NCBI GenBank assembly: GCA_007127255.1
Contig: SKZS01000116.1
Location: 1 to 13,942 of the forward strand
DNA: 13,942 nucleotides
Direction: 5' to 3'
Origin: Syntrophomonadaceae bacterium
Lineage (GTDB): Bacteria > Bacillota > Dethiobacteria > DTU022
Both the position numbers and the translations under genes were made by a program. Below are positions 1 through 8,540 of the stretch, piece by piece; the first letter of the stretch is position 1; the number at the start of each line of letters is the position of its first letter. The notes below the pieces were generated by a model. It was given only the letters and a program-made list of their open reading frames with translations. It searched no databases and was not told the DNA's origin.

Positions 1-1452
1 CACGTAACTGTCTTCACCGATTAATTCTAAATCGAAGCCTGCCTCCTTTAAAAGCGGCATTAATTTGGGCATTTCATTTCTCCAGGTCACGGGCAGGTTA
101 ACGGTTAAAGGAATGGTTAGCTGCACAGATTCCCGTTCTTGTATCGCTTTTTCAGAATGCTGCAGTAAATGATAGTTGATTCTTTCATGCGCAGCATGCT
201 GATCAATGAGCATCAAGTTATCCCCCTTTTGAACCACCAGGTAACTTTGCAGAAACTGGCCAATCAGTCGGCATCCTTCTACTTTTTTTCCGGTTCCTGC
301 TTCAGTAAAACCTTCCGGTTTAAATGTTTTTCTGTCATACATCTCATAATTAGCTGACTGCTCTAATGATTTGCTGTCTTTTAGGTCCTGCTGGTTAGAA
401 ATGCTGTGTTCATAGACGTATTCGACCTGCGATTTTTTTTCCGGCCAACGAGGCAGCTTAATTTCGCTCTGCAGGGCCAGTTTGACTGCCCTGTAGATCA
501 GGTTTTTAATTGTTTCCGGTTCTTTGAAACGTACTTCTATCTTGGCCGGGTGAACATTAATGTCAATATTTCTTTGCGGTACGGTTAGAAATAACACGGC
601 CAGGGGATGGCGCTGCCCGGGTAAATAGTCACTGTATGCCCTCTCCAGTGCATTTACCATCATTTGATTTTTAATTAACCGTCCGTTTACAACCACGGTA
701 ATCCAGCGCCTGGAAGACCTGGTCAGGTAAGGGGCTGAAGTATAACCCTGCAAACTGCAGCCGCTTTCGGAATCAGCACGGTTTATTTCAAGCATAGCTC
801 CAGCAGCTTCACCGCCATAGATAGAACCGATTACATTTAAAAGGTTCCCGTCTCCGCCCGAGTGAAAAATGTTTCTTTTACCGCTTTTGAGGGTAAAAGT
901 TGCACCGGGATTAGCCAGGGATATTTCTGATAACAGGGCGCTTACCTTTGCCGACTCGACAGCATCAGCGCGCAAAAACTTCAGACGCCCCGGGGTATTA
1001 TAAAATAGACTGCATACTTCTACTCCTGTTCCAAAAGGAGCTCCTGTTTCTGACTGTTCAATAATTTCTCCACCTTCAATAACTATAGAAACCCCTGAGC
1101 CGGCTTCCGGCGTCCTTGTTGTCATCTTTACCTTTGCTACAGCAGCAATGCTTGGCAGGGCTTCTCCCCTGAAACCCAGGCTGGTAAGGGTATCAAGGTC
1201 TTCTAAAACAGTAAGTTTGCTGGTGGCAAAACGTTTGAATGCCAGGGGCAGGGCTGAAGCAGTTATACCGTGACCATTATCAGTAACACAGATCAAGTTC
1301 TTTCCACCATTAACCAGTTCTACATCAATTTTATCTGCACCGGCATCGAGTGCATTTTCAACCAGCTCTTTAACCACTGAAGAAGGATTTTCAATAACTT
1401 CTCCTGCGGCAATTTGTTCAGCTGTATTTTTTTTGAGAATTTTTATTTCCAA
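1..1452 (-). CDS. mutL: DNA mismatch repair protein MutL (3' end outside window)
   Basis: MutL is the GHKL-ATPase partner of MutS that licenses strand incision in methyl-independent mismatch repair. My translation gives about 484 residues before the window edge. Visible motifs are IAAGEV, KELVEN with catalytic E29 and N33, DNGHGI, ATSKL, GFRGEALPSI, NTPGRLKF, NGRLIKN and NVHPAKIEVRF. A short linker of about 60-70 residues follows, then the C-terminal endonuclease motif DQHAAHER at about 417-424. I prefer the TTG start at 1452: AGGAG (1463-1467) lies 10 nt upstream, and it places E29 and N33 at the same numbers as in E. coli MutL. An in-frame ATG at 1470 inside the mutS end would add six residues but has no good ribosome binding site. 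The gene sits directly after mutS, so the two are probably co-transcribed. One oddity is that the last Glu of the DQHA-x2-E-x4-E motif is His here. Confidence 0.96.
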   Translation of the reverse strand, partial: MEIKILKKNTAEQIAAGEVIENPSSVVKELVENALDAGADKIDVELVNGGKNLICVTDNGHGITASALPLAFKRFATSKLTVLEDLDTLTSLGFRGEALPSIAAVAKVKMTTRTPEAGSGVSIVIEGGEIIEQSETGAPFGTGVEVCSLFYNTPGRLKFLRADAVESAKVSALLSEISLANPGATFTLKSGKRNIFHSGGDGNLLNVIGSIYGGEAAGAMLEINRADSESGCSLQGYTSAPYLTRSSRRWITVVVNGRLIKNQMMVNALERAYSDYLPGQRHPLAVLFLTVPQRNIDINVHPAKIEVRFKEPETIKNLIYRAVKLALQSEIKLPRWPEKKSQVEYVYEHSISNQQDLKDSKSLEQSANYEMYDRKTFKPEGFTEAGTGKKVEGCRLIGQFLQSYLVVQKGDNLMLIDQHAAHERINYHLLQHSEKAIQERESVQLTIPLTVNLPVTWRNEMPKLMPLLKEAGFDLELIGEDSYV

Positions 1453-1459
1453 TATGGAC

Positions 1460-4084
1460 CTACTCCTCATCTTCTGAAGACGGTTTGTTATCCAGAAGTT
1501 GTTTTTGCAGTTCAAAAAGTTTCTGCAATGCCTCAAGCGGAGTTGCCCTGTTCAAATCAAGCTCTTTTAACTGTTCGACTATCTCCATTTCAGCATCACA
1601 GCCCCTAACTGGTTCAGTTACCATCGGCAGCAGGGTCAGCTGTTGTTCTGCAGCTGTTGAGGCAGCCAGCTCCAACTCAGCAAGAATTGACTCGGCCCTG
1701 ACAAGAACTTCAAGCGGTACGCCGGCCAGCCTGGCCACATTTATACCATAACTCTTATCCGCCCGACCCGGAATTACCTGGCGGAGGAAGATTACATCTT
1801 TACCTTTTTCTTTAACAGCCATTGTATAATTCTTAACACCCGGTAGTTCGCCTTCCAGGTTGGTCAGTTCATGATAATGGCTTGAAAACAATGTTTTTGC
1901 TTTTATCTTACGACTTATATACTCCAAAACAGAGCGGGCGATACTCATGCCGTCATATGTACTGGTTCCCCGACCAATTTCATCAAGTATAATCAGGCTT
2001 TCTGATGTTGATTCTTTTAAAATATCAGCCGTTTCCTGCATTTCAACCATAAAGGTACTGTGCCCCCTGCTTAAATCATCGCTGGCTCCAACCCGGGCGA
2101 AGACACGATCTATAATAGGAACTTCGGCTTTTTCCGCCGGGATAAAACTGCCCATTTGAGCCATAATGGAAATCAGGGCAGCGCTGCGTATATAGGTGCT
2201 TTTCCCGGCCATGTTTGGGCCGGTAATGACGAGCAGATATTGGTCCCTGTTTATTGTTATATCATTCGGAACAAATCTTTCATGAGCAAGCTGTTCGACT
2301 ACCGGATGGCGAGCCTGTTTAACGTTCATATTCCCTTTTTCTGAAAATGTCGGGCGGCAGTAGCGTTGCACTTCAGCTGTTTCGGCCATACCCTGTAAAC
2401 AGTCAAGGCGGGCCAGCTCAAAAGCTGCTGCCAGCAGTTCTGCAGTAAAGCCCGCCACCAGGGCGCGCAGTTCTTCAAAAAGGTGATATTCAAGGGTGGC
2501 CAGTTTATCGCGGGCACCGACAATCTGCTCTTCCATCCTGTGCAGCTCTTCCGTGGTAAAGCGTTCTGCATTAATTAGGGTTTGTTTGCGATGATAATCG
2601 GGTGGTACCAGTTCAATATTAGTTTTAGTAACTTCAATGTAGTAACCGAAGTTACGGTTATAGCCGACACGCAATGATTTAATTCCCGTACGGGCTCGTT
2701 CTTTTTGCTCGAACTCTAAAAGCAAATTGTTACCTTCGTTCGCTACGGTTTTCAGGTTATCAACTTCTTCATTATAACCGGTTTTAAACAGTCCTCCCTC
2801 TTTAAGGGAAAGAGGTGGATCTTCAACCAGCGCCTTGTCAATCCTGATAATTAGCTCGTCAAAGGTTGGTATTTTGCTGATAATATCATTTAATAAGGCA
2901 GCATTACAGTTTATAACTTCTTTTTTTACTGGTCCCAACTGGTGAAGGGTATTTTTCAAAGCAACAAGATCGCGGGCATTTACACGTTGATAGGAAAGCC
3001 TGCTGCAAAAGCGTTCCAGATCAAATATATTCTGCAGTTTTTTACGCAAATCTCTCCTCTGCAGGGGTTTTTTTTGAAGTTCTGATAGGGCTTCCAGGCG
3101 GGCTTCGATTTTATCATGATCCAGCAGAGGTTGTTCGATCCAGCGTCGCAGCAACCTTCTTCCCATTCCGGTCATGCAGCGATCAATCAGCGCCAGCAAA
3201 CTGCCCTGCTTGCTGCCATCCCTGATAGACTGGGTCAGCTCAAGATTGCGGCTGGTTATGCTGTCGATAACCATATTTCGATGATTAAAGTAAAGTTCAA
3301 GTTCGTGAAAATGCTTGGCATCCGGAGGAAGCTGCTGCAGCAATTTAAGGTAAGTAAGAGCAGCAGCTGCGCACCTGGCTGCCAGGGGATACTTATCTAA
3401 TCCCAATTCCTGCCAGGTATTACTGTTCCACTGCTCTACAATTAGCTCTTTAGTTTCATTGTAATCCGGTATATTTGCAAGTGTTTGAACCAGGCTGCTC
3501 TTGTTAACCTTGACCTGGCTGCGGCATTGTTGTTCGAGAACCTCGTTACTACACAATATCTCTGCAGGCTGCAGGCGGCGCAACTCATCGGCTATTATAA
3601 CCCATGCTGCTTCACTCTTATTTTCGGTTACTTTAAAGTCTCCGGTTGATATATCGACAACTGCCAGGCCATAATAATTCATATGTTCGCTGATGACAAT
3701 GGCCAGGTAGTTGTTGCGGCTTTCTTCAAGCATTTCCTGGTCGGTTATAGTGCCCGGTGTGAGTATACGGGTTATTTCGCGGCGAACTAAACCCCTGGCC
3801 TGCGAGGCTTGTTCTACCTGATCACAAACTACAACCTTGTAACCTTTAGCCAGTAATTTATTGAGATAGTTTTCTGCGGAATGAATTGGCACACCGGCCA
3901 GGGGTATCGGATTTTCGCTGCCCCCGTCCCGTGTGGTCAGGGCAATCTCCATTTCCTTTGCAGCCAGTTCCGCATCTTCGTAAAAAAGCTCGTAAAAATC
4001 GCCAACCTGAAACAGCAGCAGTTTATCCGGATGTTGAGCTTTAATTGATTTATATTGTTCCATCATCGGACTGGCTTTTGACAA
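1460..4084 (-). CDS. mutS: DNA mismatch repair protein MutS
   Basis: MutS is the mismatch-recognition ATPase; it binds mispairs as a clamp and recruits MutL. At 874 residues it has normal full length. The mismatch-wedging F-x-E motif is F30-Y31-E32 in GDFYELF. The ATPase domain has Walker A GPNMAGKST (about 622-630), a Walker B ending in D701-E702, the signature LSRGHSTFMVEM and the SSHYHE switch. The start is a TTG at 4084 with GGGGA about 7 nt upstream. An ATG six codons further in (MMEQYKSIK) would also fit the family but has no ribosome binding site. The start lies 54 bp after the miaB stop and the gene end meets mutL, giving the usual Firmicutes miaB-mutS-mutL order. The function is certain; only the exact start codon is open. 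Confidence 0.98.
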   Translation of the reverse strand: MSKASPMMEQYKSIKAQHPDKLLLFQVGDFYELFYEDAELAAKEMEIALTTRDGGSENPIPLAGVPIHSAENYLNKLLAKGYKVVVCDQVEQASQARGLVRREITRILTPGTITDQEMLEESRNNYLAIVISEHMNYYGLAVVDISTGDFKVTENKSEAAWVIIADELRRLQPAEILCSNEVLEQQCRSQVKVNKSSLVQTLANIPDYNETKELIVEQWNSNTWQELGLDKYPLAARCAAAALTYLKLLQQLPPDAKHFHELELYFNHRNMVIDSITSRNLELTQSIRDGSKQGSLLALIDRCMTGMGRRLLRRWIEQPLLDHDKIEARLEALSELQKKPLQRRDLRKKLQNIFDLERFCSRLSYQRVNARDLVALKNTLHQLGPVKKEVINCNAALLNDIISKIPTFDELIIRIDKALVEDPPLSLKEGGLFKTGYNEEVDNLKTVANEGNNLLLEFEQKERARTGIKSLRVGYNRNFGYYIEVTKTNIELVPPDYHRKQTLINAERFTTEELHRMEEQIVGARDKLATLEYHLFEELRALVAGFTAELLAAAFELARLDCLQGMAETAEVQRYCRPTFSEKGNMNVKQARHPVVEQLAHERFVPNDITINRDQYLLVITGPNMAGKSTYIRSAALISIMAQMGSFIPAEKAEVPIIDRVFARVGASDDLSRGHSTFMVEMQETADILKESTSESLIILDEIGRGTSTYDGMSIARSVLEYISRKIKAKTLFSSHYHELTNLEGELPGVKNYTMAVKEKGKDVIFLRQVIPGRADKSYGINVARLAGVPLEVLVRAESILAELELAASTAAEQQLTLLPMVTEPVRGCDAEMEIVEQLKELDLNRATPLEALQKLFELQKQLLDNKPSSEDEE

Positions 4085-4138
4085 ATTTGATTCCCCGCTT
4101 TAAAATTTTTAAATGATCTGATCAGTCTTTTTATAACA

Positions 4139-5485
4139 TTATACGTACTTGTTATCTAACTTCAACTGCAGTTCACCGATCAGGTTCCAGGTGCGGGTTT
4201 CGGTAATCTTTACCTGGACCAGTTTACCGGTCAGGTTTTCGCTGTTTTTAAAATGAACAAGCTTATTGGTCCTGGTTCTTCCTGTTAGGATTTCGGGATT
4301 ACCTTTACTTTCACCTTCTACCAGCAGTTCTACAATTTGATCGGCGAGGCTTTCATTTATTTCTTTACTTATCCTGTTTTGAACATCATTTAAACGCTGC
4401 AAGCGATCTTCCTTATCTTTGCGAGTCAGGGTTTCAGTAAATCCGGCAGCAGCGGTGTTTCTCCGCGGTGAGTAGAGAAAAGAAAAGGCATTATCGAATC
4501 TGGCTTTTTCGAGTAGATCAATTGTAGCCAGGAAGTCATCCTCGCTTTCTCCCGGAAATCCGACAATAATATCGGAAGTCAGGGCTACTCCGGGAATTTC
4601 TTCCTTGATGATATTAATAAGATCCAGGTACTGCTCTCTTGTATAGCGGCGGTTCATTGCTTTAAGGATTCGGTCACTACCGGACTGAACAGGCAAATGA
4701 AAATGTTCGCAAATCTTTTCGCCATTTTTAACAGTTTCAATCAGATCGTGAGAAAGATCTTTGGGGTGTGAAGTCATGAAACGGATTCTTTCCAGACCTT
4801 CTATTTGATTTAATTCTGCCAGCAGCCCGGCAAAAGTAACCTGACCGGGCAGATCCTTTCCATAAGAATTAACATTTTGACCCAGAAGGGTAAGTTCAAT
4901 AAAACCCCGGGCAACCAATTTACGAGCTTCGACAATAATATCATTAATGTTCCTGCTTCTTTCACGACCGCGCACATATGGAACTATGCAATATGAACAA
5001 TAATTATTGCACCCGTATATCACCGGTAGCCAGGCCTTAAATCGGCCGCGGTGAGCAACAGGCAGCCCTTCCCGGTCGATGTAACTTTCCTCCGAATCAA
5101 TAATTGTTTCTTTTCTGTTGCCGGCTTCGCTGATCAGCTCGGGCAGGCGCGGCAAAGCATGAGTTCCGAATATCAGATCCAGGTAAGGAAATCGATTTTT
5201 CAGGTATTTAGCTGCATCCTCCTGTTGTGACATACATCCGCCAACGGCAATGATCAAATTGGGTTTATTTGTCTTGAGAGAAGCAAATTTGCCAAGCAGT
5301 GAGGCAACTTTATCTTCAGGCTTTTTGCGTACAGCACAGGTATTGATGATGATCAGATCTGCTTCCTCTGGCATTGTGGTGGCAATGTAGCCCATATTTT
5401 CAACAAGGGCACAGATTACTTCGGAATCGTGTTCGTTCATCTGGCAGCCCAGGGTAATCAGATAATATTTATTAGTCACTATCAT
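4139..5485 (-). CDS. miaB: tRNA-2-methylthio-N6-dimethylallyladenosine synthase MiaB
   Basis: MiaB is a radical-SAM methylthiotransferase that converts i6A37 to ms2i6A37 in tRNAs reading UNN codons. The 448-residue protein has the three family domains in order. The N-terminal UPF0004 domain has C14 (LGCQMN), C50 (INTCAVR) and C84 (GGCMS), the ligands of the auxiliary cluster. The radical-SAM core has C159-x3-C163-x2-C166. A C-terminal TRAM domain covers roughly 380-445. The start is ATG, with a purine-rich AGGCAGGA a few bases upstream. A TATAAT-like box at 5512-5517 lies in the 61-bp gap upstream, but I see no convincing -35, so whether miaB has its own promoter is open. MiaB is distinguished from its relatives MtaB and RimO by the TLGCQMN start and the short spacing to mutS. 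Confidence 0.97.
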   Translation of the reverse strand: MIVTNKYYLITLGCQMNEHDSEVICALVENMGYIATTMPEEADLIIINTCAVRKKPEDKVASLLGKFASLKTNKPNLIIAVGGCMSQQEDAAKYLKNRFPYLDLIFGTHALPRLPELISEAGNRKETIIDSEESYIDREGLPVAHRGRFKAWLPVIYGCNNYCSYCIVPYVRGRERSRNINDIIVEARKLVARGFIELTLLGQNVNSYGKDLPGQVTFAGLLAELNQIEGLERIRFMTSHPKDLSHDLIETVKNGEKICEHFHLPVQSGSDRILKAMNRRYTREQYLDLINIIKEEIPGVALTSDIIVGFPGESEDDFLATIDLLEKARFDNAFSFLYSPRRNTAAAGFTETLTRKDKEDRLQRLNDVQNRISKEINESLADQIVELLVEGESKGNPEILTGRTRTNKLVHFKNSENLTGKLVQVKITETRTWNLIGELQLKLDNKYV

Positions 5486-5546
5486 TTTTCCTGCCTTTTT
5501 TCAGCTTTTTCATTATACTGCCTATAATTAGCAAGACATTATAAGT

Positions 5547-6377
5547 CTATTTAATTCGCCTGAGCCAGTTAAAAAATATATCCCAAACTTCATTGATATG
5601 TTCAGAGAAGCGATGATCGGATTCTTCTATTATTGAAAGCTGTTTGGGTTCAGAAGCAGCCTGGTAAAGCAGGTGGGCATCCTCAACAGGAACGGCTTCA
5701 TCTGCGGAGCCATGAATGATCAGAAGGCCTTGCAGGTCAAGCTTAGCTGCAGCTTTAAGCATGTCATGCTGTAGCAAGTCATAAAAGAAATTGGCCTTTA
5801 GGTAAATTGTTCCTTCATCTTCATGAATAGCTATTAGCCGATCAGGGAAACCGGTTATTTCTTCACCGGCGAAACTTTCAAAAAGGTCTACAAGTCTTGC
5901 TGCTGCAGCCCATGTGCACACAGCTTTTATATTCTTGTCACGGGATGCGTAGTTAATGACGGTGCTGCCGCCAAAACTTCTGCCATTTAAAACAATCTTT
6001 TTGAAACCATTTTGCCTGGACCATTTTACAACAGCTTCAAGATCATCGGTATGACTGCTGAGGGATATATCTGCAAAGCATCCATCACTTTCACCGCATC
6101 CAGAAAAATCGAATAAAATGGTACTGAAACCATTATTGACAAGCGCCTCACCCATTTCAACGGCCCGGCCTCCCCCTTCTTTAGAGCCGGTAAAACCGTG
6201 GCAAACGATTACAACCTGATCACTGTCGGTATCACACAGCAGGGCCGATAAATTAAAGCCCTTTGTATTTTTTATATTAAACTTTTTCCAGGCGGGTTTA
6301 TTAATTTGATTAAACCTCGCTTTAATGGTGCATGTCAGGCGTGGTTCATTATACTTACGATCACGATGCGCAGGCAA
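5547..6377 (-). CDS. Alpha/beta-fold serine hydrolase (esterase-like)
   Basis: This is a cytoplasmic alpha/beta hydrolase, probably a carboxyl-ester hydrolase; the substrate cannot be read from the sequence. Numbering from the TTG at 6377 (276 residues), the oxyanion region is CHGFTGSKEGG (59-69), the nucleophile elbow is GRSFGG with S134, the acid is D226 in HGSADEAVP, and the base is H255 in SDHRF. The full triad is present, so the enzyme is probably active. No signal peptide is visible. The start is uncertain. The open frame reaches an ATG at 6440, but that start would overlap the upstream ferredoxin gene by 59 bp and would add 21 residues outside the core fold. The TTG at 6377 begins 4 bp after the ferredoxin stop and suggests translational coupling, although its ribosome binding site (AGGA 12 nt away) is poor. 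HGFTG-type esterases such as cinnamoyl esterases are the nearest motif resemblance. Confidence 0.85.
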   Translation of the reverse strand: MPAHRDRKYNEPRLTCTIKARFNQINKPAWKKFNIKNTKGFNLSALLCDTDSDQVVIVCHGFTGSKEGGGRAVEMGEALVNNGFSTILFDFSGCGESDGCFADISLSSHTDDLEAVVKWSRQNGFKKIVLNGRSFGGSTVINYASRDKNIKAVCTWAAAARLVDLFESFAGEEITGFPDRLIAIHEDEGTIYLKANFFYDLLQHDMLKAAAKLDLQGLLIIHGSADEAVPVEDAHLLYQAASEPKQLSIIEESDHRFSEHINEVWDIFFNWLRRIK

Positions 6378-6381
6378 AGCC

Positions 6382-6594
6382 TTATTGATCCTGCTTTTCT
6401 TTCTGGACTTGAATAGCGAAATCAGGGCACATGTATTCACATAATTTGCAGCCTGTGCATTCGTCCTTATCGATCAGCACGGGACTTCCATCTTCCCCGG
6501 GCTTTAAATTGTCCTTCGGACAAAACTCAAAACAAATGCCACAATCTTTACAGCGTTCATTGTATACCTTAAGAGAAAACTTTGCTTTGCCCAT
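6382..6594 (-). CDS. Small 2[4Fe-4S] ferredoxin, KorD-like
   Basis: This 70-residue soluble ferredoxin has two complete cluster motifs: C15-x2-C18-x2-C21-x3-C25-P and C46-x2-C49-x2-C52-x3-C56-P. The spacer between them (PGEDGSPVLIDKDECTGC) resembles the delta subunit of 2-oxoacid:ferredoxin oxidoreductases (KorD/VorD type). That resemblance is by eye. No alpha, beta or gamma oxidoreductase genes follow; the next gene is a hydrolase. It may be an orphan electron carrier or an incomplete cluster. The ATG start is well supported by AAGGAAGGA about 8 nt upstream. The 85-bp upstream gap carries TTGGCA (6666-6671) and TAAAAA (6643-6648) with 17 bp between them, a weak candidate promoter. Confidence 0.9.
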   Translation of the reverse strand: MGKAKFSLKVYNERCKDCGICFEFCPKDNLKPGEDGSPVLIDKDECTGCKLCEYMCPDFAIQVQKEKQDQ

Positions 6595-6642
6595 TATTTC
6601 TATCCTTCCTTTTTACAGCATAATCTCATTACCTGCTTATAA

Positions 6643-6671
6643 TTTTTAAATTTACAACATGTGCCTGCCAA
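6643..6671 (-). promoter_or_regulatory. Weak candidate promoter for the ferredoxin gene
   Basis: On the minus strand TTGGCA (6666-6671, five of six to the -35 consensus) is followed after 17 bp by TAAAAA (6643-6648, a poor -10). It lies in the only sizeable gap between the DUF362 gene and the ferredoxin gene. This AT-rich stretch could match by chance. Confidence 0.25.
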
Positions 6672-6679
6672 TTAATTCT

Positions 6680-7804
6680 CTATTTGAGGTTAACAGCGCC
6701 CCGGGGGCAGAATTCACGGCAGCAATAACAGCGAATGCATGATTTAAGATCAATATCGGGAATACCGTCTTCTATAATGATAATTTGTGCCGGACAGTCT
6801 TCTGCACATTTTCCGCAGCTGTTACAGGCCTGTTCGTCAATAAAAGGATAAGGCCGTCTTCTTTCCAACCATCCCCGCAGCCAGGCCTGGGGAAAACTGG
6901 CAATCAGTCTTCCGATTTTGCCTCCGGAAGCAGTTCCCTTATCAAATGTATCTATACGGCTTTCGTTAAGGCTTTGCCCCTCTATTCGTATATCAGGAAG
7001 ATTAACCCCGGACAGGGATTTTTCCCTGGCTGCAGTCAGGGTGGTAACCTGATCCTGTCTAAAACCGGTTAACTCAGCTGCAACCCGATCGAGCGCAACA
7101 GCATTAGGAGATGCCATCAGTAAGCCTGTATTTCTTGGTTTTCCTTTGCGAGGCCCTATTCCTTCCAGGGCAATAATCGCATCAATAATTGATAATGCCG
7201 GCTTAACAGCAAGGTACACGTCGATCAGCATCCTGGAAAAATCATGGGGCAAAGGGTATTCATAGTGCATCCGTGCCTTTTTTTTACCGACAATACAGCC
7301 AAAAGTATTTTTAACTGCTGCTGTCAAACCGGTAAGCGGATGGGTCTTCAGCTTTGCCACGTTTATTACTACATCCATTTCATCCAGCACTGCAGCCAAC
7401 TGTAACTCACTGGTTTTTCTATTACCATAATATTCTTTTCTCGTATAATGGTCAAATGTAATTAATTCTGAATTTGTTTCTTTAGCTGCATGATGCATTC
7501 CTGTCATTCTGTAAACCAATTCATAATCGTCACTGCCAGGACTGTCACCGATAAAAACCTTTCCACCGGCGGACTGTACAAGCTCAGCCAGAACCCTGAT
7601 TACATTAGGGTGAGTAGTAACAACTTCCTCCGGTTTAGCGGCAGCAAGCAGGTTCGGCTTAAGCAGTACTTTTTGATGCGGCCTGACAAAATAATTTATA
7701 CCTCCCCATGGTTCCAGCAGTTCTTCAAATTTCAACCTGATAGTATCCTGATGGTAACTTTTACATCCGGCTATCGAAACCAGATTATTTTCATTTTCCT
7801 GCAT
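6680..7804 (-). CDS. DUF362 domain protein with C-terminal 2[4Fe-4S] ferredoxin module
   Basis: This 374-residue protein has an N-terminal DUF362 domain (about 1-300) and a C-terminal ferredoxin module. DUF362 features include VLLKPNLL (about 45-52), GDSPGSD, INVAKLKTHPLTGLTAAVKNTFGC and IIDAIIALEGIGPRKG. The ferredoxin ligands are C327-x2-C330-x2-C333-x3-C337 and C356-x2-C359-x2-C362-x3-C366, with an extra Cys at 361. The family is common in anaerobes and has no settled biochemical role; some members are proposed redox or cofactor-handling proteins, so I assign no reaction. There is no signal peptide or membrane segment. The ATG start has GAGGA about 8 nt upstream and overlaps the end of the DedA-like gene by 14 bp, indicating translational coupling. 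Despite their proximity, nothing in the sequence ties it to the NifV-like enzyme. Confidence 0.92.
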   Translation of the reverse strand: MQENENNLVSIAGCKSYHQDTIRLKFEELLEPWGGINYFVRPHQKVLLKPNLLAAAKPEEVVTTHPNVIRVLAELVQSAGGKVFIGDSPGSDDYELVYRMTGMHHAAKETNSELITFDHYTRKEYYGNRKTSELQLAAVLDEMDVVINVAKLKTHPLTGLTAAVKNTFGCIVGKKKARMHYEYPLPHDFSRMLIDVYLAVKPALSIIDAIIALEGIGPRKGKPRNTGLLMASPNAVALDRVAAELTGFRQDQVTTLTAAREKSLSGVNLPDIRIEGQSLNESRIDTFDKGTASGGKIGRLIASFPQAWLRGWLERRRPYPFIDEQACNSCGKCAEDCPAQIIIIEDGIPDIDLKSCIRCYCCREFCPRGAVNLK

Positions 7805-8537
7805 CCGAAGTCCTCTTTATCCAATCCCACAATATGTTAACATGAGGAAAAGATCCTTTCTTTACCCTGATAACCAGGAAATATATAACCAACAACAGAA
7901 CTGCTAAAGCCAGTATAAACAGCCAGGGTGAGATATCAAGAGCAGCTATAAAAATATTAATGGCCGCACTCATTGTTCCGGTCAGCACAATGCTTGACCC
8001 GATATAAATAAAACTAAATAGCGCACCGCCCAGGAAAGTATAACCGACGAAGAAGAAAAAATTCATGTGCATAGCCCCTGCTGGAAAAGAACCAAAAGTG
8101 CGGGTAAATCCCCACAACTGGGCCATAAAAATAGAAAAATTGCCGTATTTTCCGATCATGCTCATAATTTTTGAACCTTCACGCGGTTGTTCGGCATCAT
8201 CATTATAATGATGATGCCGATGAAGTATACCTGATCTAAAGGCTGTGCCGGCCATACTTCCCAGCAAACCGACTACATAACTAAAGATACTGCCCAGGGT
8301 GATCCCTATTGTCGATGCAAGCAAAAGTGTCCAGAACGAAACTGACCCTCTTAAGATCATAGTGCCGGCAGTAATGAGTACTATTACCGAAACGAAAGGA
8401 AGACCTGCGCTTTCAGCAAACATGGCGGCAGCGATCCCGAAAGGACCATAGCGGGCTATTAACATTTCCAGGATATCAAAAACCGGTTCGAGCGTTTCTA
8501 TCTGCTCAATCTGTTCTAAAGAATCGCTATGATTCAA
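7791..8537 (-). CDS. DedA/SNARE-associated family membrane protein (divergent)
   Basis: This integral membrane protein of 248 residues is DedA-like. Such proteins are linked to lipid-carrier (undecaprenyl-phosphate) flipping and membrane homeostasis; that is family knowledge, and the role here is unproven. Hydrophobic stretches lie at about 33-62, 68-93, 134-154, 158-186 and 203-223. DedA hallmarks are AESAGLP (E42, P47) and RTFGSFPAGAMHM (R146 onward). Other family positions differ: the usual first Arg of the R-F-x-P-x-x-R motif is Gln140, its Pro is Gly143, and the second acidic residue near the N-terminal re-entrant loop is Val51. A hydrophilic loop holds HRHHH (106-110). The start is TTG at 8537, 3 bp after the ROK gene stop, with only GGTGG at the end of that gene as a possible ribosome binding site. 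The first 25 residues are acidic. Confidence 0.85.
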   Translation of the reverse strand: MNHSDSLEQIEQIETLEPVFDILEMLIARYGPFGIAAAMFAESAGLPFVSVIVLITAGTMILRGSVSFWTLLLASTIGITLGSIFSYVVGLLGSMAGTAFRSGILHRHHHYNDDAEQPREGSKIMSMIGKYGNFSIFMAQLWGFTRTFGSFPAGAMHMNFFFFVGYTFLGGALFSFIYIGSSIVLTGTMSAAINIFIAALDISPWLFILALAVLLLVIYFLVIRVKKGSFPHVNILWDWIKRTSDAGK

Positions 8538-8540
8538 GTC

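Noticed and set aside
4085..4138. CTGATCAG palindrome (4118-4125) between miaB and mutS as a terminator or operator
   Set aside because: The palindrome is only 8 bp with no U-tract in the right place; such short palindromes occur by chance.
5486..5546. miaB promoter from a TATAAT box at 5512-5517
   Set aside because: No acceptable -35 hexamer lies 16-18 bp upstream, so I did not list it as a feature.
6378..6440. Longer hydrolase start at ATG 6440
   Set aside because: It would overlap the ferredoxin gene by 59 bp, has no ribosome binding site and adds residues outside the fold. It is not fully excluded.
7490..7840. Plus-strand frame of 116 codons antisense to the DUF362 gene
   Set aside because: It is antisense to a convincing coding frame and has no recognisable domain.
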